A DNA stretch of 64,000 nucleotides, from positions 1-64,000 of the forward strand of contig DEZI01000035.1 in the NCBI GenBank assembly GCA_002364755.1, written 5' to 3'. Below are positions 7,028-14,119 of the stretch, piece after piece. The notes beneath the pieces were generated by a model, which saw nothing but the letters and a program-made list of their open reading frames with translations, had not been told where the DNA came from and did not search any database. The translations under genes and the position numbers were made by a program. How positions within the stretch are numbered: position 1 is the first letter of the stretch; every line of letters begins with the position of its first letter. This DNA is from Stenotrophomonas maltophilia. Its GTDB lineage: Bacteria; Pseudomonadota; Gammaproteobacteria; Xanthomonadales; Xanthomonadaceae.

Positions 7028-8875
7028 TTACTTCGGCTGGTAACGCACGCTCAGCTGGTATTCGCGGCCCGGCTGGTTGAACCACGCCACGGTCTCGTAG
7101 CTGCGGTCGAACAGGTTGGCCGCGCGCGCCAGCAGCGACCACGATGGCGTCAGCGCATATTCCGCGCGCAGGTCCAGCGTACCGTAGCCGCCCACCTTCA
7201 CCGCGTTGCTTGCGTCGTCGTAACGCTTGCCCGCGCCCTGCACGGTCAGCCCGGCGCGGAAATCACCGAAGCGGCGGTCCACGTCCAGGCGCGCGGTCTG
7301 CTGCGCGCGGCGCGCCAGCCAGTTGTCGAACTGCGCGCTGCCAGCGGTGCGGTTGCGCGGGTCGGTGTAGCTGAGCTGGCCATTGATGTCGAAGCCGGCC
7401 AGCACTACGCCCGCGGTCAGTTCGGCCCCGCGGATACGCGCCTTCTCGACCTGCTGCATCATGAAGGTCGCCGCATCGTAGGTGATCAGGTCATCGATGC
7501 GCGTCTCGTACACGTCCATGCCCCAGTGCCAGCCCTGGCCGTGCTGCGACAGGCCGAGGTTGGCGCTCTTCGACTTCTCCGGATCCAGCGTCGGCACGCC
7601 GCTCCACGGGTCGTACAGGTCGCTGAAGGTCGGTGCCTTGAACGCGGTGCCGTAGCTGGCATTCACGCGCAGGCCGTGGCCGAGGTCCATCGCCCAGCCG
7701 AGGCTGCCGGTGGCGTGGTTGCCGAACTGCGCATTGTCATCGTTGCGCGCGCTCACCTGCAGCTGGTGGCGGCCGAAACGACCCTGGTACTGCACGAACA
7801 CGCCGGTGTTTCGGCGGCTGTCGACCAGATAGCCCGCGCTGCTGCCATCGAGGTTGTCTTCGCTCCAGTCCACGCCGGTGCTCAGCAGCTGGCCCTCGGC
7901 CAGGCCGGTGTCGGCCTGCAGCGATGCATTGTCGCGGTGGGTCTGCGCGCTGCCGAACACACCGAAGTCACCGTAGTTGTCCGATTCGTTGTCGCTGCGG
8001 CCGACGCTGGCGGTGAAGGCCAGGCGATCGGTCGGGGTGTAGCGCACCTTGCCGGACATCACCTGCTGCAGCGTTTCCGAATAGTTGTAGTAACCGTCGT
8101 AGTGGTTCTCGCCCTCGGCACGCAACGCGCTGCCTTCCACGCTCCACTGGTCGTTGAAGGTGTAGCCACCGCGCAGGCTCTTGGACAGGTTGCGGTAGCC
8201 ATCGCGGTCGGGCTCATCGGCGAAGCAGCCGGCGAACAGCGTGGCCGAGCCACGGCAGGCGTTGATGCCGTCGGTGTGCTGGTAGGCGATGTCGGCGCCG
8301 AACCAGCCGTGCTCGCCGCTGCCACCGATGCCGCCGCTGGCCTCGCGCAGGCCATTGCTGCCACTGCCGAGCTGGAAGTGCGGGGCGAATTCGCCCTGGT
8401 TGCGACGGGTGAAGATCTGGATGACGCCACCGATGGCATCGGCGCCGTACAGGCTCGACTGCGGACCGCGCACGATTTCCACGCGTTCGATCTGTGCCAG
8501 CGGCAGGTCCTGGTACATCGCCAGGCCGAGGTCGGCGCTGCTGATGCGCACGCCATCGACCAGCACCACGGTGTGCGAGGAATTGGTACCGCGCAGGAAC
8601 AGCGAGCTCTGCTTGCCGAGGCCACCGCTGTTGGTCAGGTTGATGCCGGCGCGACCTGCCAGCAGTTCCTGCAGCGAGGTGGCTTGGCTGGATTCGATCT
8701 GTGCGCGGTCGATCACCTGGGCCGGCGCGATGCTGTCCTGCAGGGCGATGGGGGTACGCGTGGCGGTGACCAGCACCTGGTCCAGCGCCGCGGTGTCTTC
8801 GTTGGCCTGCGCATGGGCCAGGGCGGGCAGGGCGGCCAGTACGGCCAGGGACAGCATTCGGGACTGCAGCTTCAT
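7028..8875 (-). CDS. btuB: TonB-dependent vitamin B12 outer-membrane receptor
   Basis: A 615-residue outer-membrane beta-barrel receptor for cobalamin. It has a signal peptide (MKLQSRMLSLAVLAALPALAHA), a TonB box region (DQVLVTATRT), a plug domain with LVDGVRI and IERVEIVRGPQSSLYGADAIGGVI, and a C-terminal barrel ending in an aromatic-rich strand (REYQLSVRYQPK). Length fits BtuB (about 614). The assignment to B12 is strengthened by the cobalamin riboswitch directly upstream on the same strand. Expression should fall when adenosylcobalamin is abundant. Confidence 0.93.
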   Translation of the reverse strand: MKLQSRMLSLAVLAALPALAHAQANEDTAALDQVLVTATRTPIALQDSIAPAQVIDRAQIESSQATSLQELLAGRAGINLTNSGGLGKQSSLFLRGTNSSHTVVLVDGVRISSADLGLAMYQDLPLAQIERVEIVRGPQSSLYGADAIGGVIQIFTRRNQGEFAPHFQLGSGSNGLREASGGIGGSGEHGWFGADIAYQHTDGINACRGSATLFAGCFADEPDRDGYRNLSKSLRGGYTFNDQWSVEGSALRAEGENHYDGYYNYSETLQQVMSGKVRYTPTDRLAFTASVGRSDNESDNYGDFGVFGSAQTHRDNASLQADTGLAEGQLLSTGVDWSEDNLDGSSAGYLVDSRRNTGVFVQYQGRFGRHQLQVSARNDDNAQFGNHATGSLGWAMDLGHGLRVNASYGTAFKAPTFSDLYDPWSGVPTLDPEKSKSANLGLSQHGQGWHWGMDVYETRIDDLITYDAATFMMQQVEKARIRGAELTAGVVLAGFDINGQLSYTDPRNRTAGSAQFDNWLARRAQQTARLDVDRRFGDFRAGLTVQGAGKRYDDASNAVKVGGYGTLDLRAEYALTPSWSLLARAANLFDRSYETVAWFNQPGREYQLSVRYQPK

Positions 8876-9004
8876 CGGGGGACTCCAGGTGCCACGCACG
8901 CCCGCGTGGCGAAGGGGAGGAACCGCGAGCAAAGGCAGGCAGGCGCCGAAGCCGCGGCAGCGCCACGGTCATCCAGCGCCATGCCCACCGCATCGCGACC
9001 TGAG

Positions 9005-9180
9005 GCTTCCGGGCCGGTCTCCGGGCTTGCCGCCAGGTGGCGCGAGGCCACCGTCCAGGCGCCTTCCCATGCCGATGGCACAGTGGCGGTATTGCCTGGA
9101 ACAGACGTGCTTACCGTTGCGGGGGCAGCGCCGGCCTGGCGTGTTGCCACGCGTCACCGGCTTCCCGTTTCAACCTGCCG
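9005..9180 (-). promoter_or_regulatory. Cobalamin (AdoCbl) riboswitch upstream of btuB
   Basis: Read on the minus strand, the region between about 9180 and 9005 contains the consensus parts in order: AGGTTGAAACGGGAAGCCGG, then CTGCCCCCGCAACGGTAAG, the B12-box-like ATACCGCCACTGTG, ATGGGAAGG, and the closing AAGCCCGGAGACCGGCC. This order and spacing is diagnostic for class I cobalamin riboswitches. It lies about 130 bases before the btuB start, in the leader. It should repress btuB when cobalamin binds. Exact ends are approximate. Confidence 0.92.
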
Positions 9181-9236
9181 GCCATGGCCGCAGGTCACCT
9201 GGAAGTGGGCGCAGTCTACGGCATCCCCGGGACCCC

Positions 9237-9258
9237 GTAGAGTCGAGCTTGCTCGACT
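9237..9258 (+). repeat. SMAG palindrome
   Basis: GTAGAGTCGAGCTTGCTCGACT: GTAG followed by an AGTCGAGC/GCTCGACT stem, between the divergent btuB riboswitch and the CobC-like gene. Confidence 0.8.
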
Positions 9259-9359
9259 GCCTTCGCTGTGCCCGTAGAATGTCCCCTCGATCCCGTGGTG
9301 CCGTTGCCGATGTCCCGCTGTTTTCTGCTGTTCCCGCGTTGCCTGCACAGGACGCACGC

Positions 9360-9938
9360 ATGATCCTCGACCTGGTCCGCCATGCCGGCAACGGCCGCGA
9401 TGAGTTCCTCGATGGCCGCAGCGATCCGCCGCAGCTGGCCCGCCTGCCGCAGGAACTGGTCGACGCCTATGCCGAGCAGGACTGGCAGCGGGTGATCAGT
9501 TCGCCGCGCCTGCGCTCGCTGCACACGGCGATGGCCCTGGCCACCCCGCGCGGGCTGGACGTGGAGGCGGACGAGGAGTGGGAAGAACTGGATTTCGGCG
9601 ATTGGGACGGGCAGTCGTTGTTCGACCTGCCGGAGGACGCGCTGGCGGCCTTCCATGCCGATCCGCATGCGTTCCCGCCGCCCAACGGCGAGAGCTGGGG
9701 CCACTTCGAACGGCGCATCGCACGCGCGCTGGATCGCCTGCTGGACGATGAGGATCCGCTGCCGACCGTGGTGGTCACCCATGGCGGCCCATTGCGCATG
9801 GTGCTGTCGCAGGTCTGCGGGCTGCCGCTGTCGCTGTGCTGGGCACTGCGCATCGACCACGGCACGCGCCTGCGGGTGTGGCTGGAACGCGGCGAAGTGG
9901 GCCTGGTCGGCGAGCTGCTGGAACTGCAGCAGCCGTAA
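9360..9938 (+). CDS. Histidine phosphatase, CobC-like (possible alpha-ribazole phosphatase)
   Basis: 192 residues of the histidine phosphatase (phosphoglycerate-mutase-like) superfamily. The nucleophile motif is LVRHAGNGRD (RHA instead of the common RHG), with the second His in VVVTHGGPLRMV and a Glu-bearing segment EWEELDFGDWDGQ typical of this branch. The start ATG opens directly into MILDLVRHA. CobC removes phosphate from alpha-ribazole 5'-phosphate in the nucleotide-loop pathway. Location beside the B12-riboswitch-controlled btuB supports that role but does not prove it, since the riboswitch faces the other way. Confidence 0.65.
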   Translation: MILDLVRHAGNGRDEFLDGRSDPPQLARLPQELVDAYAEQDWQRVISSPRLRSLHTAMALATPRGLDVEADEEWEELDFGDWDGQSLFDLPEDALAAFHADPHAFPPPNGESWGHFERRIARALDRLLDDEDPLPTVVVTHGGPLRMVLSQVCGLPLSLCWALRIDHGTRLRVWLERGEVGLVGELLELQQP

Positions 9939-9952
9939 GCCGCATCACCGTG

Positions 9953-9974
9953 GTAGTGCCGGCCGCTGGCCGGC
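9953..9974 (+). repeat. SMAG palindrome
   Basis: GTAG then a TGCCGGCC/GGCCGGC stem between the convergent ends of the phosphatase gene and the TfoX-C gene. Confidence 0.8.
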
Positions 9975-9995
9975 CTTCCCGGCAACGCGGACGCC

Positions 9996-10358
9996 TCAAT
10001 CCTCGTCGGCGCTCTCGGCGAAACTGTCTTCGCCGTCATCCCCGGTGTCGAAGCGCTGCTCATGCACCGGGCCCGATGCCGGGCCAGCCGCCTTCAGCGG
10101 ATGCGCGGCGATGCGTGCCTCGTAATCCTGCACCAGCGCCTCGCGCTGGGCTTCGCCCAGCTCCTGCCAGTGGCAGTCCCGCAGCGCGCCTTCCAGCGAA
10201 TAAAGCAGGTTCAGGCTCGGCTTGAAGCCGGCGCGCTTGACCTTGACGAAGGCCCCGACCGCGCCGAGCGCGGCCAGGTCCTCGCGGCTGCGCAGGCCGA
10301 CCTGGCGCAGCCACGCCGCGCTCTTCGGGCCGATGTTGCGCAGCTTCGGTGCGCTCAT
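9996..10358 (-). CDS. TfoX/Sxy C-terminal domain protein
   Basis: 120 residues. The N-terminal 80 (LRNIGPKSAAWLRQVGLRSREDLAALG, then VKVKRAGFKPSLNLLYSLEGAL) match the helix-hairpin-helix-like C-terminal domain of the competence regulator TfoX/Sxy, without the TfoX N-terminal domain. The C-terminal tail is acidic (about 35 residues ending DSFAESADED). Its start overlaps the stop of the upstream methionine-sulfoxide reductase gene (ATGA), so the two are co-translated. Stand-alone TfoX-C proteins have no firmly established role; a regulatory or DNA-binding role is inference. Confidence 0.8.
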   Translation of the reverse strand: MSAPKLRNIGPKSAAWLRQVGLRSREDLAALGAVGAFVKVKRAGFKPSLNLLYSLEGALRDCHWQELGEAQREALVQDYEARIAAHPLKAAGPASGPVHEQRFDTGDDGEDSFAESADED

Positions 10359-10837
10359 TCCAGGGCCTCGACGAACACGCGGGCGATGGCTTCCAGACCG
10401 GCCTGGTCCTCGGCATCGAAGCGGTCCACCTTCGGGCTGTCGATGTCGAACACGCCGATCAGTTCATCACCGCGCAGCAGCGGCACCACCAGCTCCGAGC
10501 GCGAGGCCGAATCGCAGGCGATGTGGCCGGGGAAGGCGTCGACGTCTTCCACGCGCTGGGTGACGCGCTGGCTGGCGGCGGCACCGCACACGCCCTTGTC
10601 CAGCGGGATGCGCACGCAGGCCGGCAGGCCCTGGAACGGGCCGACCACCAGCTCCTTGCCGTCATAAAGGTAGAAGCCCACCCAGTTCAGGTCGGGCAGG
10701 GCGTGGTAGACCAGCGCGGAGAGGTTGGCCGCATTGGCGATGCGGTCGGACTCGGCGTAGACCAGGCCGCGGGCCTGTTCCAGCAGCTGGGCGTATTGTT
10801 CCGGCTTGCTGCCGGTGAGCGAGGCATTGGCGAACAT
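10355..10837 (-). CDS. msrC: Free methionine-(R)-sulfoxide reductase (GAF domain)
   Basis: 160-residue GAF-domain enzyme that reduces free L-methionine-(R)-sulfoxide in the cytosol with thioredoxin. It shows the fRMsr hallmarks WVGFYL and VGPFQG, and three conserved cysteines: in LPACVRIP, DKGVCGAAA and HIACDSASRSE. It is the first gene of a pair with the TfoX-C protein. Together with the exported MsrA/MsrB at 13-16 kb, this neighbourhood covers both free and protein-bound methionine sulfoxide. Confidence 0.92.
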   Translation of the reverse strand: MFANASLTGSKPEQYAQLLEQARGLVYAESDRIANAANLSALVYHALPDLNWVGFYLYDGKELVVGPFQGLPACVRIPLDKGVCGAAASQRVTQRVEDVDAFPGHIACDSASRSELVVPLLRGDELIGVFDIDSPKVDRFDAEDQAGLEAIARVFVEALE

Positions 10838-10904
10838 GCCTGCAGTCTAGCAAGCGTACGGGACCAGCGATAATGCACGCTCTGTTGCATGCCTGGATCT
10901 GTTG

Positions 10905-11597
10905 ATGCCCCTGCCCACCCTGATGCCGCCGGCCGTGTTCGTCACCGGGACCGATACCGAAATCGGCAAGACCGCCAGCAGCACCGCGCTGCTGCATGCG
11001 CTGCGCCGGCGCGGGCTGCGTGCGGTGGGCATGAAGCCGGTGGCCAGTGGCAGCCAGGACCTCGGCCAGGGCCTGCGCAACGACGATGCTTTGGCGCTGC
11101 AGGCGGCCAGCTGGCCGGTGCCGGACTACGCCGACCTGAATCCCTATGCGCTGCGGCAGCCGCTGGCGCCGGAACTGGCCGCCGCCGAGGACGGCGTGCA
11201 GGTGCAGCTGGCGCCGATCGTGGCCGCGTTCGAGCGCCTGCGTGCGCAGGCCGACGTGGTGGTGGTCGAAGGCGTGGGCGGCTGGCTGGCGCCGATGTCG
11301 GCCACCTTGGACCAGCTGGATCTGGTGCGCGCGCTGCGCCTGCCGGTGCTGCTGGTGGTGGGCATGCGCCTGGGCTGCGTGAACCACGCACGGCTGACCG
11401 CGCAGTCGCTGCAGGCCAGCGGCGTGGAGTGCCTGGGCTGGATCGGCAACCACATTGATCCCACCATGCAGCGCCAGGACGAGAACATCGCCACGTTGCA
11501 GCAGCGCCTGCCGATACCGTGCTGGGGGAGGTTGCCGTACCTGCCGGGCGCGGATGGCCTGACCCTGGGCGCGCACCTGGGAGCGGAGCAGCGGTAG
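10905..11597 (+). CDS. bioD: Dethiobiotin synthetase
   Basis: ATP-dependent carboxylation of 7,8-diaminopelargonate to dethiobiotin, the penultimate step in biotin synthesis. The P-loop FVTGTDTEIGKTASS and the VVVEGVGGWLAPMS motif identify it. 230 residues from the ATG at 10905 (TTG at 10902 or an internal ATG at 10923 are alternatives). It stands alone here, away from bioFCH/A. The stop codon TAG is part of the GTAG end of the SMAG repeat at 11594, so the reading frame terminates inside the repeat. Confidence 0.93.
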   Translation: MPLPTLMPPAVFVTGTDTEIGKTASSTALLHALRRRGLRAVGMKPVASGSQDLGQGLRNDDALALQAASWPVPDYADLNPYALRQPLAPELAAAEDGVQVQLAPIVAAFERLRAQADVVVVEGVGGWLAPMSATLDQLDLVRALRLPVLLVVGMRLGCVNHARLTAQSLQASGVECLGWIGNHIDPTMQRQDENIATLQQRLPIPCWGRLPYLPGADGLTLGAHLGAEQR

Positions 11598-11722
11598 AGT
11601 CGACTGTCAGTCGACTATCGCGCGCAGCGCGGGGTCTGATCAGGAGCAGTCGACCAACGGTCGACTCTACCCGGCAACCGATACGAACGGCACCGCGATT
11701 GCCGGCCGGCGGCCGGCACTAC
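11594..11722. repeat. Three SMAG palindromes carrying two stop codons
   Basis: 11594-11616 (plus; AGTCGACTG stem), 11648-11670 (minus; AGTCGACC stem) and 11701-11722 (minus; GCCGGCC stem). The first provides the TAG stop of bioD at 11595-11597. The third provides the TAG stop of the minus-strand MocR gene at 11719-11721. The whole convergent intergenic gap consists of these elements. Confidence 0.88.
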
Positions 11723-13161
11723 CGTGCCGACAATTCCCGCGCGATCGCACCCAGCCGCTCCACCGCACTGATGAAGCGCGCATCCAGCGCCTGGCAGCAC
11801 GACAGCCGCAGGCAATGCCGGTAGCGCGCACCGCGCGAATACACCTGGCCGGGCATGAACACGATGTCCTCCGCCAGCGCCCGCTCGAACAGTTCGCGGG
11901 TATCCACGCCCGGCAGTTCCAGCCACAGCAGGAAGCCACCCTGTGGCTCGGTGGCACGGGTGCCGGCGGGGAAGTGTTCGGCCACCAGCTGGCGCAGGCG
12001 CCCGACCTGTTCGCGGTACAGCCGGCGCATGCGGTGCAGGTGGTGCTCGTAGCTGCCGGCTTGCAGGTAAGCGGCCACCGCATCACCCAGCAGCTGTGGT
12101 TCACCGCCGGTCGACTGGAATTTGAGCAGGGCGATGCGCTCGGCGAAGCGGCCCCCATCGAGCCAGCCGATGCGGTAATCCGGCGCCAGCGTCTTGGAGA
12201 AGCCGCCGACCACCATCACCCAGCCATCGCGATCAAACGCCTTCAGCAGCGGCGCCGGTGGCTCGCAGAACTGCAGCTCGGCGTACACCGCATCCTCGAT
12301 CAGCGGCAGCTGGCGTGCATTGACCAGCTCGGCCAGGCGCTGCTTGGCGGCCGTCGGCATGGTGCAGCCCAGCGGGTTGTGCACGGTGGGCATGACCACC
12401 AGCGCGGCCAGCGGCGTGTGCTCCAGCAGCGCTTCCAGCGCATCCACGTCCAGCCCGTGCTGCGGGTGGGTAGGCAGTTCGATGGCCTGCAGGCCGAGGT
12501 TGGCCAGCAGCGGGTACAGGTTGAAGTAGGACGGGGCCTCGATGCCCACGGCCGCGCCCGGTTCGGTCACCGCGCGCAGGGCCAGCTGCAGCGCTTCCAT
12601 CGCGCCGTGGGTCAGCAGCAGGCGGTCGGCATGCGTATGCAGGCCCATCCGCGGGCCACGCCGTACGATCTGCGCCAGCAGGCGCGGCGAGCCATTCGGG
12701 CGCGCATAGGTTTCCACCGTCTGCTGGCCGTAGCGCAGCACCTGTGCGGTGTGCCGGGCCAGCTGGGCGCCGGGATAGAACTGCCGCCCACGCGGCCCGG
12801 CAAACGCCAGATCGATCACTCCAGGGCGTTGCTGTGCCTGGAGCACGCGCGCCATCAAGGCCTGCTGCAGCGGTGCGGTGGGCGCCGAGGGTGCATCGCG
12901 CAGCGAACGCTGCGGCACTGACAGGCGCGGCGCCACCTCGAAACCCGCCTTCGGCCGCGGCACCACCAGCCCTGCATCTTCCAGCTGCCGGTAGGCCGCG
13001 ATGACGGTGTTCAGGCTGAGCTGGCGCTGCGCGGCCATCTGCCGCAGCGAGGGCAGGCGGCTGCCGACCGGCAGACGACCGCCGTGGATTGCCTCGGCCA
13101 GCTCATCGGACAGGCGCTGGTAGCGCGGCGGGGCCGGGGTGGTGCGCGCATCTGTATCCAT
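11719..13161 (-). CDS. MocR-family regulator (GntR HTH fused to aminotransferase-like domain)
   Basis: 480 residues from MDTDARTTPAPPRYQ (an ATG five codons upstream is the alternative). Residues about 15-85 form a GntR winged helix (LPVGSRLPSLRQMAAQRQLSLNTVIAAY). The rest is a fold-type I aminotransferase domain with HNPLGC and the PLP-lysine motif GGFSKTLAPDYRIGW. MocR proteins use PLP as effector and regulate, for example, vitamin B6 or GABA/taurine genes. No target is adjacent: the next gene (bioD) is convergent, and msrA upstream runs the same way. Function is therefore left general. Its TAG stop lies in a SMAG repeat. Confidence 0.85.
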   Translation of the reverse strand: MDTDARTTPAPPRYQRLSDELAEAIHGGRLPVGSRLPSLRQMAAQRQLSLNTVIAAYRQLEDAGLVVPRPKAGFEVAPRLSVPQRSLRDAPSAPTAPLQQALMARVLQAQQRPGVIDLAFAGPRGRQFYPGAQLARHTAQVLRYGQQTVETYARPNGSPRLLAQIVRRGPRMGLHTHADRLLLTHGAMEALQLALRAVTEPGAAVGIEAPSYFNLYPLLANLGLQAIELPTHPQHGLDVDALEALLEHTPLAALVVMPTVHNPLGCTMPTAAKQRLAELVNARQLPLIEDAVYAELQFCEPPAPLLKAFDRDGWVMVVGGFSKTLAPDYRIGWLDGGRFAERIALLKFQSTGGEPQLLGDAVAAYLQAGSYEHHLHRMRRLYREQVGRLRQLVAEHFPAGTRATEPQGGFLLWLELPGVDTRELFERALAEDIVFMPGQVYSRGARYRHCLRLSCCQALDARFISAVERLGAIARELSAR

Positions 13162-13218
13162 TGGACTGGCCTGCATCTGCAGCTGTACCCATGATGCCGC
13201 CGAGCCTAGCATGGTGCT

Positions 13219-13290
13219 GTCGGTGGGGCCTGATCGGGGCCTGGCCGATCCATTGCAAACGCACGGCCGCAAGGCCGTGCGTCTTTTTTT
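13219..13290 (+). ncRNA. Candidate small RNA ending in an orphan terminator
   Basis: A textbook terminator (13261-13290) faces the plus strand, but no plus-strand gene precedes it: both neighbours are on the minus strand. A weak -10-like TAGCAT at 13207-13212 would start a transcript near 13219, giving about 70 nt. The stretch has a GGGGCCTGATCGGGGCC segment that could form another stem. No known family is recognised. The promoter is weak, so this is only a candidate. Confidence 0.3.
13261..13290 (+). terminator. Intrinsic terminator on the plus strand
   Basis: A GCACGGCC-GCAA-GGCCGTGC hairpin is followed by GTCTTTTTTT. The T-tract is only on the plus strand, so it ends rightward transcription. 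Nothing annotated on the plus strand needs it. Confidence 0.85.
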
Positions 13291-13292
13291 GT

Positions 13293-13356
13293 GTAGAGCC
13301 GAGCCCATGCCCGGCTGCTTTCCCGGCAGCGCAGCCGAGCATGGGCTCGGCTCTAC
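13293..13356. repeat. SMAG inverted pair
   Basis: 13293-13316 (plus) and 13333-13356 (minus), GAGCCGAGC-type stems with GTAG at both outer ends. It lies just after the msrA stop. Confidence 0.85.
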
Positions 13357-13366
13357 GAAAGCGCGG

Positions 13367-14104
13367 TCAGCGCATCGGTACCAGCGATGCCTGGCGCCGG
13401 TACAGCGCGGGGAACTGCTTGCCCAGCGCGGCCAGCTTCGGTGCGTCGTAGTAGCGGATGTAGGCCGCCTGCGGGTAGTTGTTCATGTAATTCTGGTGGT
13501 AGCTCTCGGCCGGGTAGAAACGCTGGCCGCTGGCCACCTGGGTCACGATCGGGACGCGGTAGCTGCCAGCCTTGCCCAGCTGGTCGATGTAGGCGCGGCT
13601 GGCAGCCAGCTGCCTGGCGTCATCGCTGAAGATCGCCGAGCGGTACTGGCTGCCGTGGTCCGGGCCCTGGTAGTTCAGCTGGGTGGGATCGTGCGCCACC
13701 GAGAAGAACACCTGCAGCAGCTGCCCATAGCTGACCTGGCGCGGATCGTAGTCGACCTTCACTGCTTCAGCGTGTCCGGTGCGGCCGCTGCTGACGCGCT
13801 CGTAGCGTGCATCGGCGGCACTGCCTCCGGCATAGCCGGCCACCGCATTGCTCACGCCTTTCACGTGCTGGAACACGCCCTGCACGCCCCAGAAGCAGCC
13901 ACCGGCAAACACCACGCTGGCGTGGGTGGCGCCATCGGTGAAGGCGGCATCGCCGGTGGGTGCCGGCAGTGCCTGTACCTGCGCGCTGGCGGTAGCCGGC
14001 GCGGCCATCGCGCCGCGATCAACCAGCAGCACGCCGGCCACCAGTGCCGTGGCGACCAGCCCGGCAACACCTGTTGCAATGCCCTGTTCGAAGGAGAATT
14101 TCAT
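13367..14104 (-). CDS. msrA: Exported peptide methionine-(S)-sulfoxide reductase
   Basis: 245 residues. The catalytic motif GGCFWGVQGVFQHVKGV and the downstream GYAGG, HAEAVKVDYDP and QYRSAIF motifs are classic MsrA. An N-terminal hydrophobic segment (about residues 8-30, GIATGVAGLVATALVAGVLL) indicates membrane anchoring or export, so it works outside the cytosol. Last gene of msrB-dipZ-msrA, 15 bp after dipZ. Electrons most likely come from the DipZ thioredoxin domain next door. Together MsrA and MsrB repair both sulfoxide diastereomers in envelope proteins. Confidence 0.93.
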   Translation of the reverse strand: MKFSFEQGIATGVAGLVATALVAGVLLVDRGAMAAPATASAQVQALPAPTGDAAFTDGATHASVVFAGGCFWGVQGVFQHVKGVSNAVAGYAGGSAADARYERVSSGRTGHAEAVKVDYDPRQVSYGQLLQVFFSVAHDPTQLNYQGPDHGSQYRSAIFSDDARQLAASRAYIDQLGKAGSYRVPIVTQVASGQRFYPAESYHQNYMNNYPQAAYIRYYDAPKLAALGKQFPALYRRQASLVPMR

Positions 14105-14119
14105 CGTGCCCTCCTGTTC

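Noticed and set aside
7007..9277. 756-codon open frame opposite btuB
   Set aside because: Antisense shadow of a GC-rich gene. It has no start context or family motif, and it crosses the riboswitch.
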